A stretch of 64,000 nucleotides of DNA from positions 6,880,759 to 6,944,758 of the forward strand of contig CM067514.1 of assembly GCA_034509495.1 (NCBI GenBank), written 5' to 3'. Of this stretch, positions 1 through 10,975 are shown piece by piece (position 1 is the first letter of the stretch; each line of letters starts with the position of its first letter). The translations under genes and the position numbers were made by a program. Source of the DNA: Acestrorhynchus altus (Eukaryota > Chordata > Actinopteri > Characiformes > Acestrorhynchidae). The notes under the pieces are model-generated. The model was given only the letters and a program-made list of their open reading frames with translations. It searched no databases and was not told the DNA's origin.

Positions 1-147
1 TCAGTTCTGGCTGTTCCGGGAGGCCAACCTCGAACCAGGTTACCCTCAGGAGCTGATGGATTACGGCAGAGATATCCCCTATGACAAGATAGAGACGGCT
101 ATCTGGTGGGAGCCATCTGGCTACACTTACTTCTTTAAGGGAGACAG
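1..147 (+). CDS. mmp15: mmp15 coding exon (third from last), hemopexin domain, 5' end cut by the window
   Basis: This exon belongs to a membrane-type matrix metalloproteinase, a cell-surface zinc endopeptidase that cleaves matrix and activates other MMPs. The catalytic domain lies upstream of the window. The frame opening at base 2 reads hemopexin-blade sequence containing FWLFREANLEPGYPQ, then IWWEPSGYTYFFKGD. From memory this matches vertebrate MMP15 more closely than MMP14, MMP16 or MMP24. The exon ends at a GT donor (148-149) and splits an Arg codon as AG|A. Bases 1-4 read tcag just before the TTC TGG codons, so the true acceptor may lie there and the exon may begin at base 5; otherwise it continues off the window. 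The three exons here are in frame and encode about 238 residues. Confidence 0.93.
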
Positions 148-1008
148 GTGAGCAGAGGGTACTGCAGATGTTTCTTTGACCAGATTTGCCAAAGCAGACA
201 TCTTATCTTTAAAATTGTAATAAGTGTGATCTCATTAAAGAGCAACCCCAGTGAAATGACTGAAAAGAATGTAAAAGCACTGTTTGTGTTCTTCTGATCT
301 TCTGTGCATCACATTACACTTGTCAGAAAAGTAGAATATTGTGAAACTTTTTTTTTGTGTGTTTTGTGTTCATAGTTTCATACAAAAAGTCTGGTTTATG
401 TTCAGTGTGTGTTAAAGGACACATTTCATTCCTTTTTTTTTTTTTTTTTTTTTTGTTTTGATCAGGATGGCTTACAGCAATCCAGAATGTCTAAATTACA
501 AACCTTGAACTCTTGAAGCCTGAAATATATCACTTTAATGTAATAAATATAAAACACATGGCAGTTAATTTTTTAATTTTTATGAACAAAACACTGTTTA
601 AACTGTCTACCTTCCAGTGAATCTCAGGATAGCATTATGGATAGAATAGAACTTCAATAATGATCAATAAGGATCAATAATAATGAAAAATTGATCCCAT
701 TATTGATCCCAATAAAAATTGGGATCAATAGTGAGGATTAGTTACTGTGACGTCAGCATGGACAGGGGTCCTGGCTTAAAAACAGTGCTAATGCTGTGGT
801 ATCAGTGCTGGACTAGGCCCATAAACATATACAGTATGTATGACTGCAAAGAATTGAGTACAAAAGCAATTTAGGCTGAATGACAACATATATGATGATG
901 AGTGAACCGAAACAGATTGAACTAAATGGAGAAAACATTTCACATTTTTTTCATTATTGTATTGAACAGAACTCAGCTAACCTATGTTTGCTCCTTTCAT
1001 TTCTGCAG
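148..1008 (+). other. mmp15 intron (861 bp)
   Basis: This is a phase-2 GT-AG intron, AT-rich. It contains a T-tract at 433-454 and a short perfect hairpin at 701-730. No coding sequence or recognisable mobile element is seen. Confidence 0.9.
701..730. repeat. perfect 13-bp inverted repeat in an mmp15 intron
   Basis: The left arm tattgatcccaat (701-713) and right arm attgggatcaata (718-730) are exact reverse complements with a 4-base AAAA loop. They lie in a cluster of related gatcaata words from about 661 to 730. In the transcript this would be a short stem-loop. Its function is unknown. Confidence 0.8.
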
Positions 1009-1127
1009 ATACTGGCGTTTTAATGAACAGTCACGTGCGGTGGATCGAGATTACCCTAAGCCCATCTCCGTGTGGGGTTCATCAGTGCCTGCGTCTCCCA
1101 AGGGGGCCTTCCTCAGTGATGATGGAG
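1009..1127 (+). CDS. mmp15: mmp15 coding exon (second from last), last hemopexin blades
   Basis: The acceptor is a pyrimidine-rich tract ending ttctgcag at 1001-1008, and the donor GT is at 1128-1129 (ggag|gtgagt). The 119-nt exon completes the split Arg codon, then reads YWRFNEQSRAVDRDYPKPIS and VWGSSVPASPKGAFLSDDG. The YWRFNE motif and the PASPKGAFLS loop are typical of the MT-MMP hemopexin domain, which mediates dimerisation and substrate contact outside the cell. The last base is the first base of a split Ala codon (G|CA), so the phase fits the following exon. No stop or frameshift is seen. Confidence 0.95.
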
Positions 1128-1535
1128 GTGAGTGGGGGGCAGGGCCAGCCAGGAAACTGTCTGCAAACTCAATCCATTGAAGAGAAAGGGCGGGTCAATC
1201 AGCAAGAGAGAAAAAGAGAGTGAGAGGGGTGGGTGTGGGGTAGAAATGGGATCAGGGAATTGAAGTTGAGAGTAGAGGAAAGAATGACATCACTGAGAGA
1301 AAGGATTTTCTTTCTCCCTTTGTCCTGTTCTAGTCTCCGCAGCATTATGAGAAGTGCTTTCTCTAGAGACAAGCTCTTAACCTCAGTGCCATTGAATCAG
1401 GCACTTTGGAATAATTGTCTCAGATTATGATTGAGTTCTTTCTGCGTGTGCCTGTCCTCTTCCATTTGCCATTCACAGAAGTATAGGACATAGACTAGGA
1501 CTTGAATTTGACCATCCTGTCTTGTCCCCCTGCAG
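1128..1535 (+). other. mmp15 last intron (408 bp)
   Basis: This is a phase-1 GT-AG intron with donor gtgagt and acceptor ccccctgcag. No other feature is seen. Confidence 0.9.
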
Positions 1536-1987
1536 CATACACATACTTCTACAAAGGCTCAAAATACTGGAAGTTTGACAACCATCGCATGAAGAGTGAA
1601 CCTGGCTACCCCAAGTCCATCCTGAGGGACTTCATGGGCTGCAGCGTGGATCTAGACCCGGACAGAGACACAGACGTGGACCCAGACCGCAAGTTGCCTG
1701 ACCGCCCGCCCTTCAATCCAGATGCTGGGCGGGACAAGGACAAGGAGCGAGACCGCACCAACGATGTGGACTACAAAGAAGAGACAGAAGAGAAGACGAA
1801 TGAAGTGGACGTGGTGCTCAAGATTGACGAGACTGAACGCACCATGAACATCATCATGGTGGCTGTGCCCCTGGTCTTGGTGCTGTGCATCCTGGCCTTG
1901 ATCTACGCCATCATCAACACGCTGCAAAGGAAAGGAGCTCCTAAGTACTTGGTCCACTGCAAACGCTCCTTACAGGAGTGGGTTTAA
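1536..1987 (+). CDS. mmp15: mmp15 terminal coding exon: hemopexin end, stalk, transmembrane helix, cytoplasmic tail
   Basis: The acceptor ccctgcag ends at 1535 and the TAA stop is at 1985-1987, so the exon encodes 149 complete residues after the split codon. In order it gives the last hemopexin blade (YTYFYKGSKYWKFDNHRM, then GYPKSILRDFMGC). The Cys of MGC is expected to close the propeller by a disulfide with the first blade. Next comes a stalk of about 70 residues very rich in Asp, Arg, Lys and Glu, with the segment RPPFNP. A hydrophobic helix of about 22 residues follows (start IIMVAVP, end LIYAII). A roughly 23-residue cytoplasmic tail contains QRKGAP and CKRSLQEWV. RPPFNP, QRKGAP and CKRSLQEWV are the features that point to MMP15 rather than MMP14, 16 or 24. 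In MMP14 the tail Cys is palmitoylated and the tail controls endocytosis; the same is inferred here. Confidence 0.95.
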
Positions 1988-4220
1988 CGTTAACTGTTTA
2001 ACTCTTCAACTCCTCTGACCTCTGATCTCCACTTCCCTCAATCCATGTCTTTTTCATCCTACCCCCAGTATATGTACATGACAAATGTGTGCACACACAC
2101 TCTCACACACAACAACACACAAGAATTATACTCTCCTATCCAGTGGTGCTCTCCGTATGAGTTGACTGTAGTCTATTTATTTCAAGACGTTTGCACATTG
2201 TTTTTGTTGTTATCTTTTCTTTCATCGTGGGGTTTCTCCCACGCCCCCCCCTTTTTTGGTTTGTATTGTGTGCACATTTCTTTTCATTTCTAAACGAGGA
2301 AGTTTCTCTGTTCTATAGCAGAGAGCGATAACAAACTGCCATCTGGCTCAGGCAGTCGTACTCTGGACGAGGACAAATGCAAGAATGCAAGACAAAAGAA
2401 ATCACTAAAGCGTGTGCAGTACATTAAAAAAGGGAAGGAAAGATGCAAATCTCTCTCCATCTCTGAGATTGCTCTCTAATTGCTCCCTTTACTCAGGACT
2501 TAGCTGTCGCCTGCCCGCTGACCGGGCAGGTCAGAGTTCAACAGGAAAGGCCTGGTGTAGATTGGTGAGAGCCATAGCCCTCACCCCCCCAACCCCCTAC
2601 CACCCCCCACCCCTTCGGTGCAACTGTGCATTCTGGATCTCTGCCTTTTCCCGTGCTTGCCTATGATGAGGAACAAAAATCGCACTTGTTTTATTGCCTT
2701 AGTCAAACCACTCACGCTATTGTTTTAACAATGGTGCCTTGGTCTTGCCAGCCAAAAGCCTTCCTGTGGTTTCGCCCCTATAGGAGGAGCCCTCTGACCT
2801 CCCCCATGCTGCCTGGCGTGTTGCTTTCTCTCCGTGGCCCTGTGATACTGTGTTGACTATAATCGTTTATTGTCAGAGGAGCATAGCTCACATGGTGCTT
2901 TTTTCATTGAGGACAAAGGCGGCATACTGTGAAAACACTCTGCAGGGGATGGGAGGGAACATTTGAGGTACTAGAGGACAGAGGGAGGGGTTTTAGCAAA
3001 TGTTGATGTAGGAGCCATTAGCCAAGTATAGGCTTGCTTTAAACAATACGATGAAGCGCATATGTGAAAAAGGCCATAAAAACACACCAGTTGTACATAC
3101 CACTAGTTCCAGTACCACTCAAGCGGACCAATTGAAAGACTCAAAAGATTTGCCTCCCTCGTCCCCTATTACAGACTGTTAGATAATCCTAAGCAGGTGG
3201 GTGAAGCCATCACTAACCTCCAGCCACCCCAATGTAAACTCCCTCAGCACCAAAGAAATCCCTCTCTCATCTGCCGAAAGGTGAGGGGCATGAGTGAGCA
3301 AAGGAGGAGAAGAGGAGTGTGTTTGTGTGAGAGAGAGACATCTGTGTAAGTTCAAAGGGAGGAGGGGTTCAGCTGCAGAAACCTTATCTGGTAAGTCCTC
3401 TGGAACAGGCTTACAGTCTGTTATTCCAAAGACAGGACAGGGTTATTTTACACAGATGAGGCTGATTCTGAGAGTGGGGGAGGTTTGGAGAGGGCCTGGC
3501 CTGATGCTGCCTTCAGTCAAGTATCAGAACGTAAAAGTTCTAACCTAACAGTTGAATGTTTCCTAATTTAAAGAAACATTATTGTCATGACTTGTCATTG
3601 ATATGGCCTTCATGTGCTTCCGGAATGAGCATAAATACCAAAATGCCAATCTAATTGCAATCGTACGTTTCCCCACTGTGGGCCTAATAATGGCTTATCT
3701 TCTCTTTAAAGGAATACACACATGGGCTTTCCTTCAAAGGGAAGCTTTGGAGGCATTTTTGAAGAGAAGTGAGTATAGGACTATTCGATGAGCACAGGAA
3801 GACAGCATGAATTTCGAGGAGAGAAGTGGACAGGAGAGGAGTTTAGATGTGGGCTGAAGTGCAGTCCCCATATGGGAGCATGCTGGCATGCAGTCATCGT
3901 GGCCACTCTGCCATGGTTATTTTAGAAACACATTCTTTGAATGGGAGCGGAAACAGGATCTGTGGCTGGCATCCGTTCTCCTTCCATTCAGGAGCTCCGT
4001 GCTGGACTTTGTACATTTGCCTGCATTCATCAGGCTTCCACAGAGCAGACTAGACCGGCGACTCAGCTTTGCTAGATGGAGCTGCCGTTCTTGTTTAGAA
4101 TATAATTGATCTCTGAGGTGCTTTGCTTAGTCTACAACAACCCTGGTCCTCGTGTACCTCTGCCTAGCATAGTTAAGTGTTTCCTTCTAACACACCCACT
4201 TCAACTCAGGAAACCTCACT
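1988..4220 (+). other. DNA downstream of the mmp15 stop; possible 3' UTR
   Basis: Sequence after the stop is C/T-rich at first (about 1990-2300), then of mixed composition. No open frame here looks like protein. No strong polyadenylation signal follows the stop closely, so the transcript may extend much further. Nothing else is recognisable. Confidence 0.5.
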
Positions 4221-4224
4221 CCGT

Positions 4225-5265
4225 TGATTAGTTGTATCAGGTATATTAGACCGCAGGAGACCCTCTGGGTGCCTTCTGTATGACACACTTTCAAGTATAC
4301 CCTGCTTCCTAAACACACTAGACGTCATGTAGGGCTTGACAATAAGATGATGGGCTTGATCAAGGAAATTCTTGTGCAAGGCAAGCAAAACAGTGGGTAG
4401 GCCAATGCAGGACTGGATTTGAGGCAGGCAGGACAACTTTATCGCCACTGATTTATTGTATCAGGCACGTTAGACTACAGAAGATTCACTAGTTTCACTC
4501 CCTGCCTTGCAAAGTTTTAAGTATACTTTGATTCCAAAACACACTTGATGGACCTCATGGAAGGCTTAATAAGTAGCTGGTGGGCTTGATGAAGGACATT
4601 CTTGTGCAAGGCAGGAATGACAGTGGTCCTCAGGACTATTTGAGACAGGCAAAGCAGTCTGTCTCCAGAATGCTTGATCGAGGACAATCTAGTACAAAGC
4701 AGGAACATCAGTGGGTCCTCAAAACTGTTTTCATCAGGCAAGGCAGTCTGTTCTCAGATCTGAAGTTGAGTCAGGCTTGATCAACAACATTCTTGTGTAA
4801 GGCACTAACATCAATGGGTCCTCAGAAGTATTTGTATCAGGAAAAGCAGTCTGTCCCCAGAGGTCAACTTGAGGCTGGCACAGCAGTGGTTTTTCGGGAC
4901 TGAAGCTGCGATAAGCAAGACAGACTGTCCCCAGAACTTGAGTCAAGGCAGTCAAGTCATTGGGTCTCTAGGATTAAACTGAGGCAGGAACAGCTGCGGT
5001 TGTGAGGTAGGCATGGAAATCTGTTCTCAGAACGTGGCTTAAGACATGCAAGGCAGTAGGCCTCTAGGAATAGAGTTGAGGCAGGTAAGGCAGTGTGTCT
5101 CCAGGGCCTCTGTTAGACCAGGTAACACACCACAATATGCAATGGAGAGGTTGCCCAGGACCAGGGGTAATTTGTCTACAGTGTTGACCTCATGACACAA
5201 TGCAGATTCAAGGAACGTGTCAAGAAAAGGTCTCTGCTTCACTTGAGATGTGCCTCTGCAGACTG
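4225..5265. repeat. degenerate tandem-repeat block downstream of mmp15
   Basis: Two larger units of about 225-230 bp lie head to tail. The phrases tgattagttgtatcagg (4225) and tgatttattgtatcagg (4449) correspond, as do tgggcttgat at 4351 and at 4581. From about 4580 to 5265 shorter diverged units follow, built from phrases such as cttgtgcaaggca, gggtcctcag, gaggcaggcaag and cagtctgtccccag. The periodicity is imperfect, as in an old minisatellite. The block has no open frame of note. Confidence 0.75.
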
Positions 5266-7390
5266 AGAAAAGTTACCCTCCTTGCAAAGGCAGAGAGGAC
5301 AGCGTAGAGGAGAGAATGAACCAGAGCTGTATTATAAATATTGCCTTGCTGGGCGAGGTTGAGTTGAAAGTGCTTTCATAAATATTATTGAGAAGGTAGA
5401 GGAGACGGAGGACGGTCATGATTGGCATGCTACCTCTGATGGAGGCTGTTCAGTGCATTTGCCAGGCAGTGCTCTCCACCCCTCCCCTCTTTCCTCTTGT
5501 CTCACTGTGCTTGCCGTCATCCAGGGAGATGTGGAGGAGAGTTAATCAGAGATAAAAGCTCTTCCGCCTCTCCCGCCCCTCCTGCCCCTCCTGCCCAGAT
5601 CAATGAGGAATACTCAAACAGGCCTGAAGGGTACCTGGTGAGAGAGGAGACTCATTCACTCATCCAGACAGGCTTAAACCCATGATAGCTCTGCGTGTGC
5701 CCCTGTGAGCAGACGTTTACCTCAGTCCTCACCTTAATGGCCTTGCTTTTAGAGACTTTGTGGCTGTTCTCTCTGTGTTTGCTCATCTAATCTAAACCAA
5801 ATGCCCTATCAAGGTGTGCTAGTAGGGATTGTTCTCGTGAATAGTTCACAAACAAATAAAATTGTAGGCTTTTCTCAAAGTTCCAAGACTGTTTTGTACC
5901 TTGTCCCTCAAAATTTTTTGGTGATATTTGGTTCTCAATGTTCCCAGTGGCTGTAGGTTTGGGTATAAATAAATGTAGTAGATGCAAAGATCCAGCTTCT
6001 TGTGTTGCCAAGTTTCAATCTAGGCGTTACAACCACTCAATGACTTGGGTTCTGGATTGGCTCTCGTAACAATGGCCGTCTCATTCTGGGCATTATTGTC
6101 CTGCGTATTTTGTCTTCTTGCCAACAGGAAGAAAGGTTGGGCTTTTGTCCAAAGTAAGGACGTGTCCTCCCACAATGGCTTACACTCTAGTATAGCCATC
6201 TTAAAGGCATTGTGTGTGGGTGACCTTGGCGGGAGTTTAGTAAAATACTTCCTAGAGTTGCAGGTCAGTGATCAGTGCATTGTTTCTAGCAGCACTGTTA
6301 TTATGCAGGCCTGATCCTCACAGACAGACACATTCGGATGTGAGACCCGCCTATTGACAGATATTCTGTGTTTTTTGTTTTAGAAAAGAGGTGGTGGATC
6401 TCCTTAGCAGGCGTCACTCACTCACTGCTTATTATGCACTTGTCCATACGCGGAGGTCTCATGATGACTTGAAAAATTGTGTTATGTTTCAGTGTTTCAG
6501 TGTTACGTCTAACCATGTGGAATCAGATGAGTAGGTAGAGTCAGAGGATGTTTGGCAGCATTGTGCCATTTATGCCATGGGTGAGTGAGTGCAATTCCAG
6601 TATGATCTCATTCAGTGTTTGAGCAGACATCAAGACTGGAAATATATCCGGGCCTGCATCCCTGTCTCAGTCATTGTCACCTTACACCAAGAAGCAAACG
6701 CCATGCTTTTTAGTATAAGATGTGGTCAGTCCATTCACAGAACCATGCCAGGCAAAGAAGTAAAGGTTAACTAATATCAAGGCAACTTCATGACAGTTTT
6801 GCAGGCAATTTGTGTTGCGCTGCAATTAATTTTTTAAAAACCTCATCTTTATTAATAATGATTGAATATATGATTATAATTTTGTGTTTTAAATCAGTTG
6901 ATTTTCTGATCTTATTTGATCTTAATTGGTTGTTTTGGAAATTGTAAATATTGTAGGACTTTTTACAGTTGTTTTTAGATTTTTACTTCGTTAATAACAT
7001 TCCGTACTTGTGTTTTGATTTTGTTTTCTGATGTAGAAGCTGAAGATTTTATACATTTGTGTTGTTTGTTGATCACATCTGTTGAGTGTCTTTAACGATC
7101 CATGCTGGACATGTAAACAATAATAAATAAATGCTCTGATGATTAAATTTGGTCAGTGTAATCTGCTAGCTAGTAACGAGTGAATTTAAGAACTGAATTT
7201 GATATGATGAATGAAGATGAATGAATAGAGTGTGGTAAAGGAAAAATGGTGGACAGACAAACGGTAAATAAAACGATGACAGAGACACAGAAGGGGGGTC
7301 AAGTATAGAGCCCTGTATCACACCCCACTGAATATCCAACTAAAATACATCTAAAACACTTCCAGAGAACCTGTCTTATACAGAGCTGAA
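5266..7390 (+). other. non-coding stretch, possible distal part of the mmp15 3' UTR
   Basis: No convincing gene is seen. The sequence is strongly AT-rich from about 6820 to 7140, as is common near the 3' ends of fish transcripts. Isolated AATAAA words occur at 5855-5860 and 5968-5973. The open frame at 6045-6314 shows no recognised domain or splice context. Confidence 0.4.
7122..7131 (+). terminator. candidate polyadenylation signal, two overlapping AATAAA
   Basis: AATAAA is at 7122-7127 and again at 7126-7131, at the end of an AT-rich run and followed by T/G-rich sequence. This is the best-looking polyadenylation context on the + strand after mmp15. Assignment to mmp15 would imply a 3' UTR of about 5.1 kb and is unproven. 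Confidence 0.35.
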
Positions 7391-7394
7391 TATT

Positions 7395-7703
7395 CAGTTT
7401 GTACGGTACAGCACAGTAAAAAAGGAGTCACACATAGCAAATATTGTCATGTTCAGGAGATCCTAGGATAGTCAAATGCCTTCATTTGAGATGTAAAAAT
7501 GAACAGAATATAAATATTCATATGAATAGAAGAGCGCAAACAGTCCCTCCCTTCTCATTTTCCTCTCCAACCAAATATCTGGGTCAGTGATGTCGTTAAG
7601 CATATCTACAAGGAGGAGTAAACATACACTGGACGCTCCTCAGACATTTAAACTAGGTTTTAATTCAGTTGAAATGAGTGAAGTTTTCTAAGCTTGCTGA
7701 TAA
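7395..7703 (-). repeat. dispersed repeat family I, copy 1 (reverse, partial)
   Basis: Read on the - strand, this segment aligns by eye with the copies at 37740-38345 and 63207-63860. Shared landmarks in the same order are agctt.gaaaac, caactgaatt, gacatcactga.ccagat, gaaaatgag.agggaggg and ggatctcctgaa. It is shorter and more diverged than the other two. I do not recognise the element. Confidence 0.6.
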
Positions 7704-8190
7704 TTCATCACACAGTGATGAGTCTTGCAATATGTAATGATGTGTGTATCATATCTGTAGGTTACTCTGATCCTGAGATATGAACCCTAGAAAACAGCAT
7801 ACAACTGCTGGAATGGGAATGAGTAGTATAATATACTCAGTTAAAGGGTGGCACAGTAATAGGAAAAAGAGGAGGATTTCACCTGAACAGAGGTGTTATG
7901 AAGACAACACAAACAGATTGTAGTGTGTTTAAACACCTCATAACATCTATCCACCTCCTTCCAAAGAAGAGCTGCGTCTGTGGCTTTCCATTCTGTGGCT
8001 TTCCATTCTGTGGAACGGAAACAAACATCATCACCTGTTACATCCACTTCACAGGAGCTTCTCAAGTGAGTCATTTCTCTGGATAAGGGTATTGGCTTCT
8101 TTTCCACTAAATGAAATGACTTGGTTATGAAGCTGCTTTGAAACAAAACGCTGCAGTGCTGCATTGGGCCATGAAGCACTCTCTGGTGGT
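7704..8190. other. no recognised feature
   Basis: No gene is recognised. A short tandem duplication of the phrase tgtggctttccattc lies at about 7979-8010. Confidence 0.5.
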
Positions 8191-8194
8191 CTTC

Positions 8195-8410
8195 AATCAA
8201 TCAAACTTTATTCGTATAGCACTTTTTACAAGGAGTTGTCACAAAGCAGCTTTACAGAAATCCGGGTCCAAGCCTCAAATGAGCAAGCGTGGCAAGGAAA
8301 AACTCCCTCAGGCTAGGAGGAAGAAACCTTGAGAGGAACCAAGGCTCAAGAGAGGAACCCATCCTCCTCTGGTCGCCACCGGAGAGTCTTCAGGTCCATC
8401 CTCAGTGGGT
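8195..8410 (+). repeat. teleost interspersed repeat (aaagcagctttacag type), copy 1
   Basis: The phrases actttattcgtatagcac, cacaaagcagctttacag, gaaaaactccctcagg, gaagaaaccttgagagg and aacccatcctcctctggtcg occur in the order typical of a very common teleost repeat, known to me from memory. I do not assign its class. Related pieces lie at 12535-12680 and 46080-46690. Confidence 0.7.
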
Positions 8411-8670
8411 CAATTAGGCCACATTAAATCCTAAAAGTCCACATGAAAAAATGACAAATATTGTACATGCATTAATAGAAATGCAGGAATAGTGTTGCAG
8501 AAGTAATGCAGGGGAGTGTGGATGTTTTAACTGTAAGTTACGTTCTTCGGACACTAACGCAGCTCCTCTCTCAAAGGGGGTGGATAGATATGTGGTGTTT
8601 AAACACACTCCCATCTTTTTGTGCTGTGTTTGTTACACCGCTGTTGAGGCAAGATTCTCCTATTAAACTA

Positions 8671-8694
8671 TTATATATATATATATATATATAT
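8671..8694. repeat. (AT)n microsatellite
   Basis: Uninterrupted AT dinucleotides directly abut the left arm of the hairpin that follows. Confidence 0.9.
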
Positions 8695-8787
8695 GCATGA
8701 TATAAATATACAGTATGAGCAGTAAAAAAATATATATATATATATTATTTTTTTTTTTACTGCTCATACTGTATATTTATATCATGC
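8695..8787. repeat. long near-perfect inverted repeat (hairpin) with AT-repeat loop
   Basis: The left arm starts gcatgatataaatatacag and continues tatgagcagtaaaaaaa (8695-8730). Its reverse complement ends at 8787 (ctgtatatttatatcatgc). Each arm is about 36 bp with no mismatch seen in the arms. The spacer is TATA repeats. It could be a fold-back MITE relic or a templated palindrome. Confidence 0.9.
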
Positions 8788-9140
8788 AAACTTTGCAAAG
8801 TGGACATGGCAGAATAAGGTCTCTAAAAATAAGGTATTATTCATATTTGATTGTGTATGAGTAAGCAAAGTTCATAATGTTGATATAACGTAACATGGTT
8901 CTGTACAGTTCCAACTTCAGCTGTAAATAAACCTCATCTTCCATGATCCCCATCCCCCCATCATCTCCCTCAGGAAAGAGCAGGGCCATGTGGGCCATGG
9001 GAGAGTAGGTGGGATATTTATAGAGGCCCGCTGAAGGACAAAGGACGGGAAAGGAGAGGAAGCCTGACGTACTGCTCAGAACGAGCAGGTGCGGTAATCC
9101 CTATGGATTCAAACATGACACATATTAAGATACTTGTAAT
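8788..9140. other. no recognised feature
   Basis: Single-copy-looking sequence with a G-rich stretch at about 8985-9090. No exon is recognised. Confidence 0.5.
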
Positions 9141-9142
9141 AT

Positions 9143-9800
9143 GAAACAGATTCATATTGCTGGCACTGCATCCTCTTCCCATACAGGAGCACTTTGTAGT
9201 TCTATAATTGCAGACTGTAGTCCATCTGCATACATTGTTATCCTCCTTTCGCCTTGTTCTTCAACGGTCAGAACCCTGCTGGACCACCGCCAAGCAGCTA
9301 TTATATGGGCGGTGGGTCATGGACTCAGGACTGCAGTGACACTGACATGGTGGTGGTGTGTTAGTGTGTGATGTGCTGGTATGAGTGGATCAGACACAGC
9401 AGAGCTGCTGGAGTGTTTAAACACAGAGTCCACTTACTGTCCACTCCTACCTTGTTGCTCCAACTTGTAGATGTCAAGTCAGAGACAGAAGCTTTCATCT
9501 GTTTCTGCACAGTTTGTGTCCGTCATCCTCTTTTCCTTCATCAGTGCTCACAGGACGCTGGCCACAGGATGCTGCCGGCTGGATATTTCTGGTTGGTGGA
9601 CTGTTCTCAGTCCAGCAGTGACGCTGAGGGGTTTAAACACTCCAGCAGCCTTGCTGCATCTGATCCACTCTTACCAGCGCAACACACATTAACACACCAC
9701 CAACATGTCAGTGTCACTGCAATTTTGAGAATGACCGAACACCCATATAATTCCTGCTCTGTGGTGGTCCTGCGGGGTCCTGACCAATGAAGAACATGAT
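9143..9800 (+). mobile_element. MITE-A copy 1, fold-back Tc1/mariner-like non-autonomous element, end-truncated
   Basis: This is the longest internal copy of the fold-back family. The left half carries caggagcactttgtagttct, gttcttcaacggtcagaacc, cactgacatggtggtggtg and gagtggatcagacacagcag. The right half carries the reverse complements of the same words, in mirror order, ending ggtcctgaccaatgaagaac. The terminal inverted repeats seen in copy 2 are missing. The open frames inside are by-products of the repeat and encode no transposase. Confidence 0.8.
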
Positions 9801-10810
9801 GCGTGGAATATGCCATTTTTTTAATATTACAATTATTATTTGGAATGAACCCTGTGTGTCTGTTTATATAAGCCTTTCCGTGTATATATTAACCCACACT
9901 GACTCTCCATACCTCAACACCAACACCGTTATTTTTGCTCCAAGAAATACAACCGTTACATCAGGTCTTTCCCATTATAAGTATTGTCACTTCACATCAC
10001 CATCTACGGCTCATACCCCGTCTACACTACATAAACACTTTTCTTGGCAGATAATGCCAGTGGGACATCTGGACCACGGCAATGTTCTTGATCTAAAAAC
10101 ACCTCTCAGTGCTGTTTCTGGGTCGGTCTGGGGCTGTGTTTTAATTGCTCTCTGAACTCCACCTGGGTTCTGTTAAACAAACCCACTTAGCACCTGCCCA
10201 TCCCAGGGGAGCTGGCTCACCGCTAAGGGCTAACCGCAGCAAGCGTAACACCTGTGCAACCTGGCATTCTGGCTGGCATTCCCCAGATTTCCTTGCCACA
10301 CCATGCTCCATTGAGTTGATTTTTCTCCTTCTCGTTTTCCTCTGGAGAATGAGGTCACTGTGCAAAACATGTGGTTTCCGAGTGTTTATTTGAGTATTGG
10401 AGAAGGACAGTGAGGGGAGGGCTGGCAGCAACTCTGTACATGTTGCGACCCACCCATTGCTAACACACTATTAGCCTTCTCCATAAAATGGATAATGTTC
10501 TAACAAAACAGAGTGAGCGCATTCTTTGTTAGAATTTGTGTGCTTGCCTTGACAAACCTGTTTTTAACGCTAACAGCTTGTAACATACAAGTTCTAAATT
10601 AGAACACAGCGATCTGGTGTTGAGACTGAGCCTGGGTTTGAGGCAACCTGCAGGACTGAGAGATGTGCTGCGACTGAAGACGTCTACTGAGGGCGGTGGC
10701 ATTGTTCCTGACAGGTGGCACTAGAGCTAAACATAAGTGGGGGCAAAGGGGGAGGGTGGGTCAATGCAATATTTTACACTTTTGCATTTTTTTAAAACAA
10801 GATTAGTGCA
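9801..10810. other. no recognised feature
   Basis: Mixed-composition sequence. Short open frames on both strands at 10141-10431 show no known domain. No repeat family is recognised. Confidence 0.4.
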
Positions 10811-10814
10811 TTAT

Positions 10815-10975
10815 TTTTGCAGGTTGTGTGGGTGGTGCACAGCTCCAGGGCTCTGGGATCATGGGTTTAATCCTCGCCCTGGTTGCTGTCTGTGAGGTGT
10901 GTTCCTCCTGTGAACGTAGGTTGCTTCCACATGCTCTGATAATGGTAAATTGCCCCCAAGGTTTAAGTGTGTGGA
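10815..10975 (+). mobile_element. degraded SINE with L2-like tail, fragment
   Basis: The order cacagctccagggctctggg, gtttaatcctcgccctgg, ctgtctgtgaggtgtgttc and gtaaattgccccc matches the body of tRNA-derived, L2-tailed SINEs common in teleosts (family knowledge). It is strongly diverged and its ends are unclear. Confidence 0.5.

Noticed and set aside
1652..1957. Open frame of 101 codons on the - strand
   Set aside because: It is the antisense shadow of the mmp15 terminal exon.
9368..9790. Open frame of 140 codons
   Set aside because: It lies inside MITE-A copy 1; the sequence is repetitive and matches no transposase motif.
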